Origin: CAYYKD01 sp964471825
Lineage (GTDB): Bacteria > Spirochaetota > GWE2-31-10 > CAYYKD01
Assembly: GCA_964471825.1 (NCBI GenBank)
Contig: CAYYKD010000002.1
Coordinates: forward strand, 75,123-139,122
DNA length: 64,000 bases
Direction: 5' to 3'
The notes beneath the pieces were generated by a model. It did not search any database. It saw nothing but the letters and a program-made list of their open reading frames with translations, and had not been told where the DNA came from. Below are positions 25,859-35,120 of this stretch, piece after piece. Each line of letters starts with the position of its first letter. Positions within the stretch are counted from its first letter, which is position 1. A program made the translations under genes and the position numbers.

Positions 25859-28566
25859 TAGAGTTTGTAGTATTTAGATTCAAACAGTGTTCTGAGCTTT
25901 TCGAGTTTGTCCGTTTCTCCCTGAGTTGTGTAGAGTGTAAAGAGGCGATTGAATGCTTGGTATACCATATAGACATCGGTTGGATAGGCATAGTGGATTT
26001 TTATAAGATCGGTTATCGCCTCTTCGATCATTCCGGTTTCGATTTTAGAGAGCCCTTCATAGTACAACAATTCACTTGACAGGTTGATTCTTGCATTCTG
26101 AGGTATAGAAGAAAAAAGGTTTAATACCGCATTATACTCCTTAGATTCATAGTGTATTCTAACCAGCTGTGTTAATGCTTCCAGAATGTTTTTGTCCGTT
26201 AATTGCTTTTCTCTTATAAAGTCTTCTAGTGTTTTCTTGTATTGCCTGATATCAGTTGAATAGAGATTAAAATAATTATCAAGAAGACTGTACTTTTTTA
26301 TTTGCTCATTTATTAACGGGCTATTTAGATATTCAAAATCTCTCTCTCTATGAACCGCCAAGACAAATTTACTATCGAAAATCTCACTCTGAATTGAACC
26401 TTTAGCTTTTATCAATATGTCAATGGCTTTTTTATAGTTGTCTGAATAGGTATAGGTATCAATGATTGATATGATCTGAGAAGCAGAGAGGTCATTCAAA
26501 GGGTAATCTGATATCAAGTCAGCATATTTGACTGCATTATTAAAGTCATTTATTCTTTTATAGGCATCATGTTTAATATAAACTATTTCACGAGTTAAAC
26601 TATTTCTAAAGACTTCATCTGCTCTTTTAGTGTCCTTAAATTTGAGGAAAAATCTAAAAAATTCACCATTGATCTGTGTGTTATCTAATAATTGAATGTT
26701 TTTTTTGTGCTTATCGAAATTTTTGATGATTTCATTGTTGTTTTCAATAGCGATTGTCGTTTTTAAGAATAGACTAAGGTTTTCGGTGTAGAATGGTTCA
26801 TATATAGTTCTGTATTCTTCAATATTTGCAGAGGTCATAGCCGCAGCACTTTCAAGGTCATTAGTTTTAAAAAATGCAAATGCCAGATAGTATTTTTCTG
26901 TTAATGACCGGGTTTTTTTTGATTTAATAAATGAAATAATATCTGTATATCTGTCTGTTCTAAGAAAACAGAGTGATATTTTTTCAGTGATATTGTTTAG
27001 CTCACCATATTTAGCATAGTATTCCTGATACAGCTTTAATGCCTTTTCAAAGTCCTTAATATTAAAATGTGCGTTTCCGGACTGAAGGAGAACAAAACTT
27101 TTTCTTTCATCACTTACATCTTGTCTGAGGTAGACCTCAAAATTTCTTATGGCAGAACCGTATTCCCATAGATAGAAATAGAGTTCACCCTTTTCTGCAA
27201 AGGATTCATAGTAGAGTTTGTCTTTTTTATTCATCTTCTCAATTTCTGCAAGGTAGTTTATCGCCTCACTATATTTTTTTTTGCTCTTCAGGATCATGGC
27301 AATAATGTAGTTTACTGAGTCCGATCTCTCAGACCCGGAAAATAACTTAGACCACTCAGTCAAAAATATCAGTGATGAATCGTAGTTTTTTCTGTTATAT
27401 AATGTTTCTCCGGTTTTATAGTAGAGGTAGTTTTTCAATTCAGGTTCGTAGTCTGAAAATCTATTAGAATACTTTGAAAGTTCAATTATTGTGCTTGGAT
27501 TTGCAGTCTTGTCAGCAGATATAAATGCACATAGGAATGCCTGTGTATCCAGAGTTTTTAGATTAGCCTGTTTAAAGTACTTTAATGCCGATTTGTAGTC
27601 TGATATTTTATAGTATAGTTCACCCAGTCGTTTGAAATACTTCTTATCACCTGACTCTTTTAGGATCTTAATTGCATCATTGTATTTTGAGTCAGCAATT
27701 AGGGTGTCTGTAATAAACTCTGTCATCTCTCTCTGTGCCTTTTTTACGCCGAGAGAGGCATATAGAAGTTCTCTTGCATCTTGAAATTTTCCTGTATTAT
27801 AGAGACTGTATGCAGCATATTTAATTGACTCATGGTCATTTTTTTTGGTAATATTGTTTACTTCACTGGTGATTTTATCGAATTGAGCAAGATTGTATAG
27901 AGCTCTTATTCGATTTCGTTCAAGAATGATCTGTTCCTCATTTTTAAAGAGATTTTCTTTTAAAATTTCGTTAATATAGCGAAGGAGCTTCTCATCATCC
28001 TTGATATTGGCCAGATTGTTGTGAAGCATTTTAAGAATTGGCACTCTAAATAACCTGTAATTTTTGTGCTTCAGATATTCCAGAGAGGCACTTTCTGCAA
28101 GTTCAAGCTGATTTAGTTTGTATTTGTTTGTTATTGAATAGTATGAGATAACCTCAGTTTGATTTTCATCAAATACTATTTTGCCTGATTGACTTAGTAA
28201 TAATTCTGATTCATCAGCTAAACCGACCATTGAGGTAAGTACAATTAAATTGTAGTATAGGTCACTCTCATATTCAAACTTTTTTATCTCAGTTAGTGGT
28301 TTGAGGGTTACAATTGCATCTCTAAGTTTCCCTGTTTTAATAAGTGCGAGTCCTGAAAAGTAGATAGCGTTCTTATTAAATTTGGATTTAGGATAGTTCA
28401 GAATAAATCGGTTAAACGAATTAAGTGCAGAGTCGTAGAATCCATCGTCAAATAGTTTAAGAGCTATGCGATAATCCTCAAAATCCCCCGCGTAAAGAGT
28501 AAATGAACCCATAAGTAGAAGTAAAGTAATAACTGTCTTTTTGATAAAATTTACTCTGGTTTTCAC
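25858..28566 (-). CDS. Large exported tetratricopeptide-repeat protein
   Basis: A 902-residue protein starting with GTG (GAGGAA upstream). An N-terminal signal peptide (about 1-26, ending LYAGD) is followed by TPR-like helical pairs along almost the whole length, for example FDDGFYDSALNSFNRFILNYP, YYKISDYKSALKYFKQAN and FNIKDFEKALKLYQEYYAKYG. The repeats of the BamD/YbgF kind suggest a periplasmic scaffold, possibly linked to envelope assembly. It is divergent from the fucose gene with a palindrome between them. Confidence 0.82.
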   Translation of the reverse strand: MKTRVNFIKKTVITLLLLMGSFTLYAGDFEDYRIALKLFDDGFYDSALNSFNRFILNYPKSKFNKNAIYFSGLALIKTGKLRDAIVTLKPLTEIKKFEYESDLYYNLIVLTSMVGLADESELLLSQSGKIVFDENQTEVISYYSITNKYKLNQLELAESASLEYLKHKNYRLFRVPILKMLHNNLANIKDDEKLLRYINEILKENLFKNEEQIILERNRIRALYNLAQFDKITSEVNNITKKNDHESIKYAAYSLYNTGKFQDARELLYASLGVKKAQREMTEFITDTLIADSKYNDAIKILKESGDKKYFKRLGELYYKISDYKSALKYFKQANLKTLDTQAFLCAFISADKTANPSTIIELSKYSNRFSDYEPELKNYLYYKTGETLYNRKNYDSSLIFLTEWSKLFSGSERSDSVNYIIAMILKSKKKYSEAINYLAEIEKMNKKDKLYYESFAEKGELYFYLWEYGSAIRNFEVYLRQDVSDERKSFVLLQSGNAHFNIKDFEKALKLYQEYYAKYGELNNITEKISLCFLRTDRYTDIISFIKSKKTRSLTEKYYLAFAFFKTNDLESAAAMTSANIEEYRTIYEPFYTENLSLFLKTTIAIENNNEIIKNFDKHKKNIQLLDNTQINGEFFRFFLKFKDTKRADEVFRNSLTREIVYIKHDAYKRINDFNNAVKYADLISDYPLNDLSASQIISIIDTYTYSDNYKKAIDILIKAKGSIQSEIFDSKFVLAVHRERDFEYLNSPLINEQIKKYSLLDNYFNLYSTDIRQYKKTLEDFIREKQLTDKNILEALTQLVRIHYESKEYNAVLNLFSSIPQNARINLSSELLYYEGLSKIETGMIEEAITDLIKIHYAYPTDVYMVYQAFNRLFTLYTTQGETDKLEKLRTLFESKYYKL

Positions 28567-28635
28567 GATTCCTCTTTATTAATAAAGCATTTATTTAGTT
28601 CTCTCTACTTTATTATTATATTTACAAAGACTCTA

Positions 28636-28660
28636 ATTTATGATACTTGTTATCATAAAT
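28636..28660. promoter_or_regulatory. Perfect palindrome in a divergent intergenic region, possible operator
   Basis: ATTTATGATA at 28636-28645 and TATCATAAAT at 28651-28660 form a 10-bp inverted repeat around a 5-bp spacer. The symmetry and position between divergent genes fit a dimeric repressor site, but no matching regulator gene is near. Confidence 0.45.
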
Positions 28661-28714
28661 TATGTATAAAGTGAACTTTATTTACAAAAATGAAAGAATT
28701 TATTGGGGATGAAT

Positions 28715-29641
28715 ATGGATAAAAACTCAAGGATATTTATTGCAGGGCATAGAGGGTTGGTCGGATCTGCTATAGTGAGGGAACTACAAAGAAATGGTTA
28801 TAATAACTTAATAACCAGAACACGAACTGAGCTGGATCTAAAAGATAGCTATAGAGTTAAAGAATTCTTTGAGACACAGCGGCCTGATTTTGTATTTCTA
28901 TCGGCGGCTAAGGTTGGTGGTATTATGGCTAATTCCACAAAAAAAGGCGAGTTTATCTATGAAAACTTGATGATTCAGTCAAATGTAATTCATAATTCAT
29001 ATTTAACAGGAGTTAAGAAACTTCTGTTTCTCGGCAGTTCATGTATATACCCCAAACTTGCAATGCAACCTTTAAAAGAGGAGTATCTGCTGTCAGGGTA
29101 TCTTGAGCCGACAAATGATGCCTATGCGATAGCTAAGATAGCCGGTCTAATTATGTGTAAAAGCTATAATGAGCAATACGGCACAGATTTTATCTCTGCT
29201 ATGCCGACAAACCTATATGGAACTAATGATAACTTTGATCCTATTGGATCCCATGTTCTGCCTGCCTTAGTCAGGAAGTTTCATGAAGCCAAGATTAACA
29301 AATCAGATTTTGTAACAATCTGGGGGACAGGTACCCCCATGCGTGAGTTTCTCTTTGTTGACGACCTAGCCGAGGCACTTATATTCTTAATGAATAATTA
29401 CAGGTCAAATGAGACGATTAATGTTGGAACAGGTGTTGATGTTACAATAAGAGAGCTGGCTGAGACAGTTTCAAAGGTCGTCGGCTATGGGGGTAAACTT
29501 GAGTTTGACACCACCAAGCCTGATGGCACACCGAGGAAGCTTCTTGATGTATCAAAAATAAACAATCTTGGTTGGAAATCTCGAACTTCACTTGTAGATG
29601 GTATAAAAATAAGCTATGATTGGTTTAAGAGTAATTATTAA
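28715..29641 (+). CDS. fcl: GDP-L-fucose synthase
   Basis: A 308-residue extended SDR that converts GDP-4-keto-6-deoxymannose to GDP-L-fucose. The NADP-binding motif GHRGLVG is at the N-terminus, the catalytic Ser in LGSSCIYPK, Tyr/Lys in AYAIAK, and the family segments FLSAAKVGGI and NLYGTNDNFD are present. Of three possible starts, the ATG at 28715 has GGGGA at the best distance. The GDP-mannose dehydratase gene that normally accompanies it is not in the window. Confidence 0.93.
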   Translation: MDKNSRIFIAGHRGLVGSAIVRELQRNGYNNLITRTRTELDLKDSYRVKEFFETQRPDFVFLSAAKVGGIMANSTKKGEFIYENLMIQSNVIHNSYLTGVKKLLFLGSSCIYPKLAMQPLKEEYLLSGYLEPTNDAYAIAKIAGLIMCKSYNEQYGTDFISAMPTNLYGTNDNFDPIGSHVLPALVRKFHEAKINKSDFVTIWGTGTPMREFLFVDDLAEALIFLMNNYRSNETINVGTGVDVTIRELAETVSKVVGYGGKLEFDTTKPDGTPRKLLDVSKINNLGWKSRTSLVDGIKISYDWFKSNY

Positions 29642-29715
29642 GACTCTTTTTATGTCGCCTGTATTAATTTAATTTTTAGTAATTTAGTATTTAATAATTA
29701 AAAGGAAGAAAGTAA

Positions 29716-31044
29716 TTGAAAAAATCAATAGTTAGAAAAACCTTTATCCTCTATTTACTTTTCGGGATTTTTATGGGGGTGGTTTTCCCCGGTTATGCCT
29801 GGTTTTTCGTTAATTTCAAGTCCAGTTTTCATTTTGTCTTTTTTATAATTGGGTGTGTGGGGGCAGGAATAACAGTTGGTGCTGTCAGCTTTTTTATTAT
29901 GAAGAAAAGTATACTAAGGATCATTAAGGGGATCTCTAATTCGATCAACCTGCTTGAGCGGGGGGATGTTGAGTTGGTTGATGTATTAAAGATCGAGTCA
30001 GATGATGAAATCGGGAGTCTTGTTGATTCATTTAACAAGATCGTGACAGAATATAAAGATATAATTGTAAAAAACAGATCCGTATTATCCGAGGTCAGAA
30101 CTATTAGTGATTATCTGGATGAACATATCAACCATGTTAAAGACTCTGCTGATAACATTACTGCCTTTATTGGAAATGTTAACCAGTTGATATGGTATCT
30201 TAGTTCTGAGATAGAGATATCTGATACAAATTGGGATACACAGAACAAATCAACCTTGATTGCTGTAACCCATGTTGTAGAGTTGTTTACACAGATTGAT
30301 CTCTTGACCAAGTCTTTACTAAATCAGACTGGTTTTATTACTAATATTTCTGAGGATATAAAAAGCATTAGTGAAAAAATCTCAGGAAGTAGCTCCGGTT
30401 CACTTGCAGCAAAGAGCAATGAATTGATCGATCATATCAAGGGGACAATTCATCAGTATAGCAGTGATCTAAACTCTATTGAGAGTTCAATAATGACAAT
30501 AACTGAGATATCTCAAAAGACGAACCTTCTGGCAATAAACGCTTCAATAGAAGCAGCTCGTGCCGGTGTGCATGGAGAGGGATTTAGTGTTGTTGCAACA
30601 GAGATTAAGAAGCTTGCAGGAAATGTTCAGAAGATGTCATCTTCTATCCTTGCTGTAATAAAAAAAGTAAAATCTGATTTTGATGGTTCAAATCATAAAC
30701 TTGATCAGACAATCAAGGATTTTGAGCAAAACTATATTACTCTAAAAGGGTCAGGTGAGAACATAATTCTAAGTGTTCAGGATATATCAAAACTCTATGA
30801 TGAGGTGCGGGAGAACCACAAATTTCTGGCAAATACCCTTTCTGGGTTAAGAAAAAATATAGTTCTCCTTAGAGACGCCTCACAGACTTCTAAGAATTCA
30901 ATAGAGGTAATAAAATCTAACTCCACAAGCGTTACGGATAATATGAATCAGATTCAATCAGATGTTAACTTGATATCAAATACAATATCTGATGTAGCGT
31001 CAGTTGCAATAGATCTTACTGAGAAACTAAAAGAGATAAATTAG
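29716..31044 (+). CDS. Short methyl-accepting chemotaxis-like protein without sensor domain
   Basis: A 442-residue protein starting with TTG behind AAGGAA. Two membrane segments (about 8-28 and 38-60) are joined by a loop of only about ten residues, so there is no periplasmic ligand domain. A HAMP domain (about 62-118) and a coiled coil follow. The signalling tip (SQKTNLLAINASIEAARAG, then GEGFSVVATEIKKLA) lies near residues 260-300. The coiled coil is shorter than in the first receptor. It may signal in a mixed array or sense the membrane or cytoplasm. Confidence 0.88.
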   Translation: MKKSIVRKTFILYLLFGIFMGVVFPGYAWFFVNFKSSFHFVFFIIGCVGAGITVGAVSFFIMKKSILRIIKGISNSINLLERGDVELVDVLKIESDDEIGSLVDSFNKIVTEYKDIIVKNRSVLSEVRTISDYLDEHINHVKDSADNITAFIGNVNQLIWYLSSEIEISDTNWDTQNKSTLIAVTHVVELFTQIDLLTKSLLNQTGFITNISEDIKSISEKISGSSSGSLAAKSNELIDHIKGTIHQYSSDLNSIESSIMTITEISQKTNLLAINASIEAARAGVHGEGFSVVATEIKKLAGNVQKMSSSILAVIKKVKSDFDGSNHKLDQTIKDFEQNYITLKGSGENIILSVQDISKLYDEVRENHKFLANTLSGLRKNIVLLRDASQTSKNSIEVIKSNSTSVTDNMNQIQSDVNLISNTISDVASVAIDLTEKLKEIN

Positions 31045-31063
31045 TCTCTCGATAATTTTTTTT
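31032..31063 (+). terminator. Weak terminator overlapping the receptor stop codon
   Basis: AGAGA pairs with TCTCT around ATAAATTAG, then after CGATAA there is a run of eight or more T. The stem is only 5-6 bp. Confidence 0.4.
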
Positions 31064-31081
31064 TACTCTGTTTTTTTTCTC

Positions 31082-31129
31082 TGTATAGATTTACCTTTGT
31101 ATAGGTTTAACTCTGTATAAATTTCTATA
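31082..31129. repeat. 16-bp tandem repeat, three imperfect units
   Basis: TGTATA followed by a T-rich decamer recurs at 31082, 31098 and 31114 between convergent genes. Confidence 0.6.
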
Positions 31130-31136
31130 AACTATT

Positions 31137-31556
31137 TTAAAACAAACTACCTCTTGTTGTCAGCTGCCATTTTCCATCTACTGTTTCAACAATAACCCAT
31201 TTTGATACCCCTGTTCCATCTTTGTACCAGATAACAGAGGTTACTTCAACAGCATTTTCCATGTCCTCAGCAGGCACATGAGAAAGATCAACAGATATTA
31301 TTGTCTTGTCTTTAGAGATGTAATTGATATACTCAGTATATTCCTGCATCTGCATCTTTGAGGGGCCGACCGGATTGTTTTTAAAGAGGTTTAATGACTC
31401 TTCATACTTACCTTCATTGATTAGTGTAAAAAAAGTTCCTAGAACCCACTCAGGCGAATCCTCTTTATGACCGCTTGCAAATCCGCTTTTCTCATCAACA
31501 CATCCGGCTAGCAAAAGTGTTACAAGCCAAGATAAAATTACTAATTTCTTTTTCAT
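31137..31556 (-). CDS. Small NTF2-like (DUF4878-type) lipoprotein
   Basis: A 139-residue predicted lipoprotein (lipobox LLAGC). The mature part starts with SPEWVLGTFFTLINEGKYEESLNLF and ends with a WVIVETVDGKWQLT strand pair, the pattern of DUF4878-like domains with an NTF2-type fold. The function is unknown. The ribosome site is GAGGAG. Confidence 0.7.
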   Translation of the reverse strand: MKKKLVILSWLVTLLLAGCVDEKSGFASGHKEDSPEWVLGTFFTLINEGKYEESLNLFKNNPVGPSKMQMQEYTEYINYISKDKTIISVDLSHVPAEDMENAVEVTSVIWYKDGTGVSKWVIVETVDGKWQLTTRGSLF

Positions 31557-31751
31557 CGTTACTCCTCATGTTATACATTAAAAAATATTAATTTAAGTAA
31601 ATATATCATTCTTATTTTGAATGTCAATTTAATTATTGAATTCTTTTATAAGTACCCTATAATTAGTGCGATTTGTTTTTTTGCAATAGCGAATTAATTA
31701 TCAAACCATTTACAGAATCATTGAAAAATATTAAAATTAATTTGTTAGAGC

Positions 31752-31862
31752 GTAATCTTAGGGGACAACCTATGTTGACAAACTATGTTGACAAATATCG
31801 TGTTGTTGATAGGATTATTTAATTCATTATAAGACAGACATAGGGTGTCCCCTAAGATTTAC
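31752..31862. mobile_element. Terminal-inverted-repeat element (MITE-like, about 110 bp)
   Basis: AATCTTAGGGGACAACCTATG at 31754-31774 matches the complement of 31839-31859 with one difference. Inside the left arm CTATGTTGACAAA is tandemly duplicated (period 13). There is no coding capacity. It occupies the middle of the 432-bp gap before the outer-membrane protein gene; the rest of the gap shows nothing I can name. Confidence 0.55.
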
Positions 31863-31988
31863 TATGATTCCTAAGATTATAATCAGGGGCAATTACATAT
31901 TTATTTAATTTCTATTTTATTTCTTTGATAATTCAAGTTTTATTGTTAGATTAAATTAAACATTTTGAGAATTAATGGGAGGTGTATT

Positions 31989-33062
31989 ATGAAAACTATT
32001 TATGTGATTTTACTGGTTATAATGAATTTTTTAGTATTTTCAAATGAATTATCTAAAAATAATTTATCTCTAAATAATTTATCTACGATAGATACGAGAT
32101 TTATCCCAAGATGGATTAAGTCATATTCGGTTAAAAGAGATATAATTGATGGAGTTACTGATGAGGCGGATCGCGGAAAGATCCTTGATTACTATATTGA
32201 TGATGGTATTAATTACAACTGGATATTGAAACCCTCAAAAGACAATAAGGCTGATCTAATTATCCTATATAATCTTCTTCTTAAATATCCGACAACCAGA
32301 GCTATATTGACATTAGAAAAAGAAAAAACACTCTATGAAAATCAGAATCCGGTTTTTTTACAGAAGGGCGGGATGCTCTTTGGAGGAGATCACTCTTTCT
32401 ATTTTAGAACAGATGATGAGTGGACCGGATTCTCTACAGTATTTTTGGGATATAGATTTGGCGTTAACGAATTTTTTAATATTGGATTTGAGGGTGGGGT
32501 AGGATTGCCGCAGATATACCTTGTTAATCTTATACTTCATTTTAAACTATTTGAAACTGATAATAAAGTTTTTTTTCTTGGATTACGGGCTAGAATTGGT
32601 TATAATTATCAAAATACTGAGCAGTTTATGTTCGTCGGAGATATGGGATATATGGGATTAGGCGTTGATTATTATAATATTAAAGACAGACATGGTTTTT
32701 ACTTTGCTACAGATCTGACTGCAGCCGTACGATTTGGCAGGTATAAATCTCAGGCATTCTATTACACCATCTTCCCTAAGGTTGATTTTGATCTTAGAAC
32801 AGGCAAGGCTAAGGTTTTATTTAGCCCTGTGATGGCAGGTTATGAGGTAAGATGGGGAATAAAGATGGAATGGAGTTTTGCTGTTGAAACAGGTTATGCA
32901 TTCCCGATCCCATGGGGGAGTATTCCTGACGGCGAGTGGATAAATTTTCCATCTCTTGCTAATGTGAGTGTAAATTATAGATTTGGCGGACCAAGTGATA
33001 GGTTTTATTCTAAGTCTAATCAGAAAAAGATCTATGATAAAGCCCAGGCAGATACCTGGTAA
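31989..33062 (+). CDS. Predicted outer-membrane beta-barrel protein
   Basis: A 357-residue protein. The ATG at 31989 has GGGAGGTG 7 bp upstream, better than the ATG at 31965. After a signal peptide (about 1-18) the first 100 residues are soluble-looking and charged. From about residue 110 on, alternating aromatic and polar strands (FSTVFLGYRFGVNEFFNIGFEGG, FYFATDLTAAVRFG, SVNYRFGG) suggest a beta-barrel. A terminator follows. I recognise no specific family; pore or adhesin roles are possible. Confidence 0.68.
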   Translation: MKTIYVILLVIMNFLVFSNELSKNNLSLNNLSTIDTRFIPRWIKSYSVKRDIIDGVTDEADRGKILDYYIDDGINYNWILKPSKDNKADLIILYNLLLKYPTTRAILTLEKEKTLYENQNPVFLQKGGMLFGGDHSFYFRTDDEWTGFSTVFLGYRFGVNEFFNIGFEGGVGLPQIYLVNLILHFKLFETDNKVFFLGLRARIGYNYQNTEQFMFVGDMGYMGLGVDYYNIKDRHGFYFATDLTAAVRFGRYKSQAFYYTIFPKVDFDLRTGKAKVLFSPVMAGYEVRWGIKMEWSFAVETGYAFPIPWGSIPDGEWINFPSLANVSVNYRFGGPSDRFYSKSNQKKIYDKAQADTW

Positions 33063-33077
33063 ATCGGACAAATTGTT

Positions 33078-33110
33078 GAGCTTGTTTTTCTGCAGTAAGC
33101 TCATTTTTTA
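33078..33110 (+). terminator. Rho-independent terminator
   Basis: TGAGCTT (33078-33084) pairs with AAGCTCA (33098-33104), followed by six T. It lies 15 bp after the outer-membrane protein gene. Confidence 0.75.
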
Positions 33111-33190
33111 TTACAGGAAACTTTTAAAGCAGGTCTTTAGAATTTTCCTTAAATAGGCTCTAAATCGATATTTTTTACGGGGAACTACTT

Positions 33191-33388
33191 ATGAAGAGAA
33201 TTGGTGAATTATTTATTGAAAACAAGGTTATTACAAGTGAAGATTTACAGCATGCTTTGTCAATACAGAAATCATTAGGTGTGCATAAACCACTTGGGGA
33301 AATTCTGGTTGATCTGGAACTGATAACCTATGATAAATTGATTAGGTACATTGAGATTCAGCTTGAAGCACTAGGTGAAACTATATAG
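33191..33388 (+). CDS. Stand-alone MshEN/GspE N-terminal-like domain, 65 residues
   Basis: A 65-residue protein made of two 24-residue repeats, RIGELFIENKVITSEDLQHA... and PLGEILVDLELITYDKLIRY..., each ending in Gln and joined by seven residues. The R-L/I-G-x-x-L/F pattern is that of the MshEN (GspE N-terminal) domain, which in MshE binds cyclic di-GMP through two such motifs. Here the second motif has Pro instead of Arg and the spacer is longer than the usual five, so binding is uncertain. No secretion ATPase is attached. It may be an adaptor. Confidence 0.7.
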   Translation: MKRIGELFIENKVITSEDLQHALSIQKSLGVHKPLGEILVDLELITYDKLIRYIEIQLEALGETI

Positions 33389-33401
33389 GAGTTTTCTGTT
33401 T

Positions 33402-34175
33402 TCATAGATTTGATTTATATTTTTCATATAGAATAATACCTGCAGATACAGATACATTTAATGAGTCAATTTCTCCGTTAGTAGGAATAGAGAGTATAAT
33501 GTCACAATTTTTTTTTACCAGGTCTCTCATCCCTTTTCCCTCATTGCCCATTATTATTGCCGACCGCGGAGCAAACTTTTCCTTATGAACCGGCACTCCC
33601 CCCATATCAGTACCATAAATCCAGAAACCTGATTGTTTTAGCTTATCAATAACTCTGATAAGATTTGTTATGCTGTAAATATTAAGATGTCCTGCTGCAC
33701 CGGAAGATCTTTTAATTACAGTTGAGTTTACAGGTGCAGAATTATCCTTAGGCAGTATTATGTGTTTTACACCAAACAGGAGTGCAGATCTTAGAATTGC
33801 TCCAAGATTACCGACATCATTAATAGAGTCTAGGATAAGGAAAACCTCCTGTTCTGAGAGATTTGAATCACAAAAATCAAAGAGTTCTTTCTCTGATTTT
33901 AGGTCGATCGCTTCTCCGCTTGTTAGTATGGCAATTCCCTGATGATTAAGTCCCTTCAAGTGTTTTTCAAAAAACAAGTTATCCTTATAGAGTACCCGTA
34001 TATCGTTGTCAGTTGCTTTCTTGATTATTTCAAAATAGTTTTCTCTATGACTACTTAAAATATATAAGATAGAGCATTTGCTTTGTTTTAGATATTCTCT
34101 AACGGCATTTTTGCCAAATATAAGGTTATTAGCTTCAATTTCATGATCATTTTCATTTAAGTTAGAACCTTTCAA
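33402..34175 (-). CDS. rlmB: 23S rRNA 2'-O-methyltransferase, TrmH/RlmB family
   Basis: A 257-residue SpoU-type methyltransferase. An N-terminal RNA-binding substrate domain (starting FGKNAVREYL) precedes the SPOUT domain with motif 1 (VGNLGAILRSA), motif 2 (IIMGNEGKGM) and motif 3 (SLNVSVSAGIILYE). It would methylate a guanosine of 23S rRNA (G2251 in E. coli). The start is inferred as the TTG at 34175, with AAAGG upstream; the frame is open to a TTG at 34214. It overlaps the end of the upstream repeat-protein gene by 14 bp. Confidence 0.88.
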   Translation of the reverse strand: MKGSNLNENDHEIEANNLIFGKNAVREYLKQSKCSILYILSSHRENYFEIIKKATDNDIRVLYKDNLFFEKHLKGLNHQGIAILTSGEAIDLKSEKELFDFCDSNLSEQEVFLILDSINDVGNLGAILRSALLFGVKHIILPKDNSAPVNSTVIKRSSGAAGHLNIYSITNLIRVIDKLKQSGFWIYGTDMGGVPVHKEKFAPRSAIIMGNEGKGMRDLVKKNCDIILSIPTNGEIDSLNVSVSAGIILYEKYKSNL

Positions 34176-34962
34176 TTTTATTAACCTTTCCGTCAAAATT
34201 TGTGTCCTTTTCAATTCTTATTACTCTTCGTTTTTCATCTGTGTAGTGCCATTCGTCAGGTTTACCGTCAAAATTGTTATCTTTAACTATAGTTGGTTTA
34301 TCAGTTTTTACCAATGCCCATTTACTGTCATAGTTAAATACAACCCACATATCAATTTTACCGTCATGATTTGTATCAAGCTCATATCTAAGTGGAATCT
34401 TACCCTCGGATGTGTTATTATCCCATTTATTACCCGGGCCGCCGTTTGCAGGATCAATAAATGTATAATAGTAAAACTCATTCATTTTACCGTCATTATT
34501 TGTGTCAACAGATTCTTTAATGTTTTTGCCGTTATCATTAATCTCTTCCATGTTTTCAAAGATGCCGTCATAGTTGTTGTCGTATTTTTCCATGTAGATT
34601 ATATCGTTAAACTTATAGATGTAATAGTCAGGTTTACCATCTGTATTTCTGTCTACCCCGATCTCAGTTCTGACACTGCGTCCCTCAAGGGTATTTTTGA
34701 TGAATAGGTCTTTGATCCCGTCATTATTAGAATCAAACTCTTCGCTTCGTATGTAGTAGATTATATTTTTATCTGAAACAAAAAACCAGCTTTCATCAGC
34801 TTTTCCATTTTTGTTTAAATCAAGGGTTTTCCATTCGCTATATAGCTGTGGAGTAATCCATCTATTTATCCTTCCATCACCATTTGTATCTAACTCCATT
34901 GAGTAGATGTTGATACCTAAAAATATCAGAATAATCAGAAAAAAGTATTTAAAACAGCTCAT
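34162..34962 (-). CDS. Exported protein with nine EF-hand-like calcium loops
   Basis: A 266-residue protein with a signal peptide (about 1-21). The rest carries nine copies of a D-x-N-x-D-G-type loop, at 20-45 residue intervals: DTNGDGRIN, DLNKNGKAD, DSNNDGIKD, DRNTDGKPD, DNNYDGIFE, DTNNDGKMN, DTNHDGKID, DNNFDGKPD and DTNFDGKVN. Between them are aromatic strands such as WFFVSDK and YYIYKFND. Such loops bind calcium in dockerin and thrombospondin-3 proteins. It is probably periplasmic or surface-exposed. AAAGGA precedes the ATG. Its genetic link to rlmB is by overlap only. Confidence 0.8.
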   Translation of the reverse strand: MSCFKYFFLIILIFLGINIYSMELDTNGDGRINRWITPQLYSEWKTLDLNKNGKADESWFFVSDKNIIYYIRSEEFDSNNDGIKDLFIKNTLEGRSVRTEIGVDRNTDGKPDYYIYKFNDIIYMEKYDNNYDGIFENMEEINDNGKNIKESVDTNNDGKMNEFYYYTFIDPANGGPGNKWDNNTSEGKIPLRYELDTNHDGKIDMWVVFNYDSKWALVKTDKPTIVKDNNFDGKPDEWHYTDEKRRVIRIEKDTNFDGKVNKIERF

Positions 34963-35120
34963 AAGTCATCCTTTGTTAAATTTAAAATAATATAACCAAT
35001 AATACAGGTTTATTCAATACATAGTTTCGACATTTTACAAATAATTAAAAGTTAAATCATACATCTTTTTAAAGATTATTGAATAAAAACTCGAAAATGA
35101 AGAGGTTAAAGGAAATATTA

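Noticed and set aside
34246..34707. A 153-codon open frame on the plus strand opposite the calcium-loop protein gene
   Set aside because: It is the mirror of the repetitive GAT/AAT codons of the real gene, lacks a ribosome site and encodes low-complexity Ile/Val/Phe sequence.
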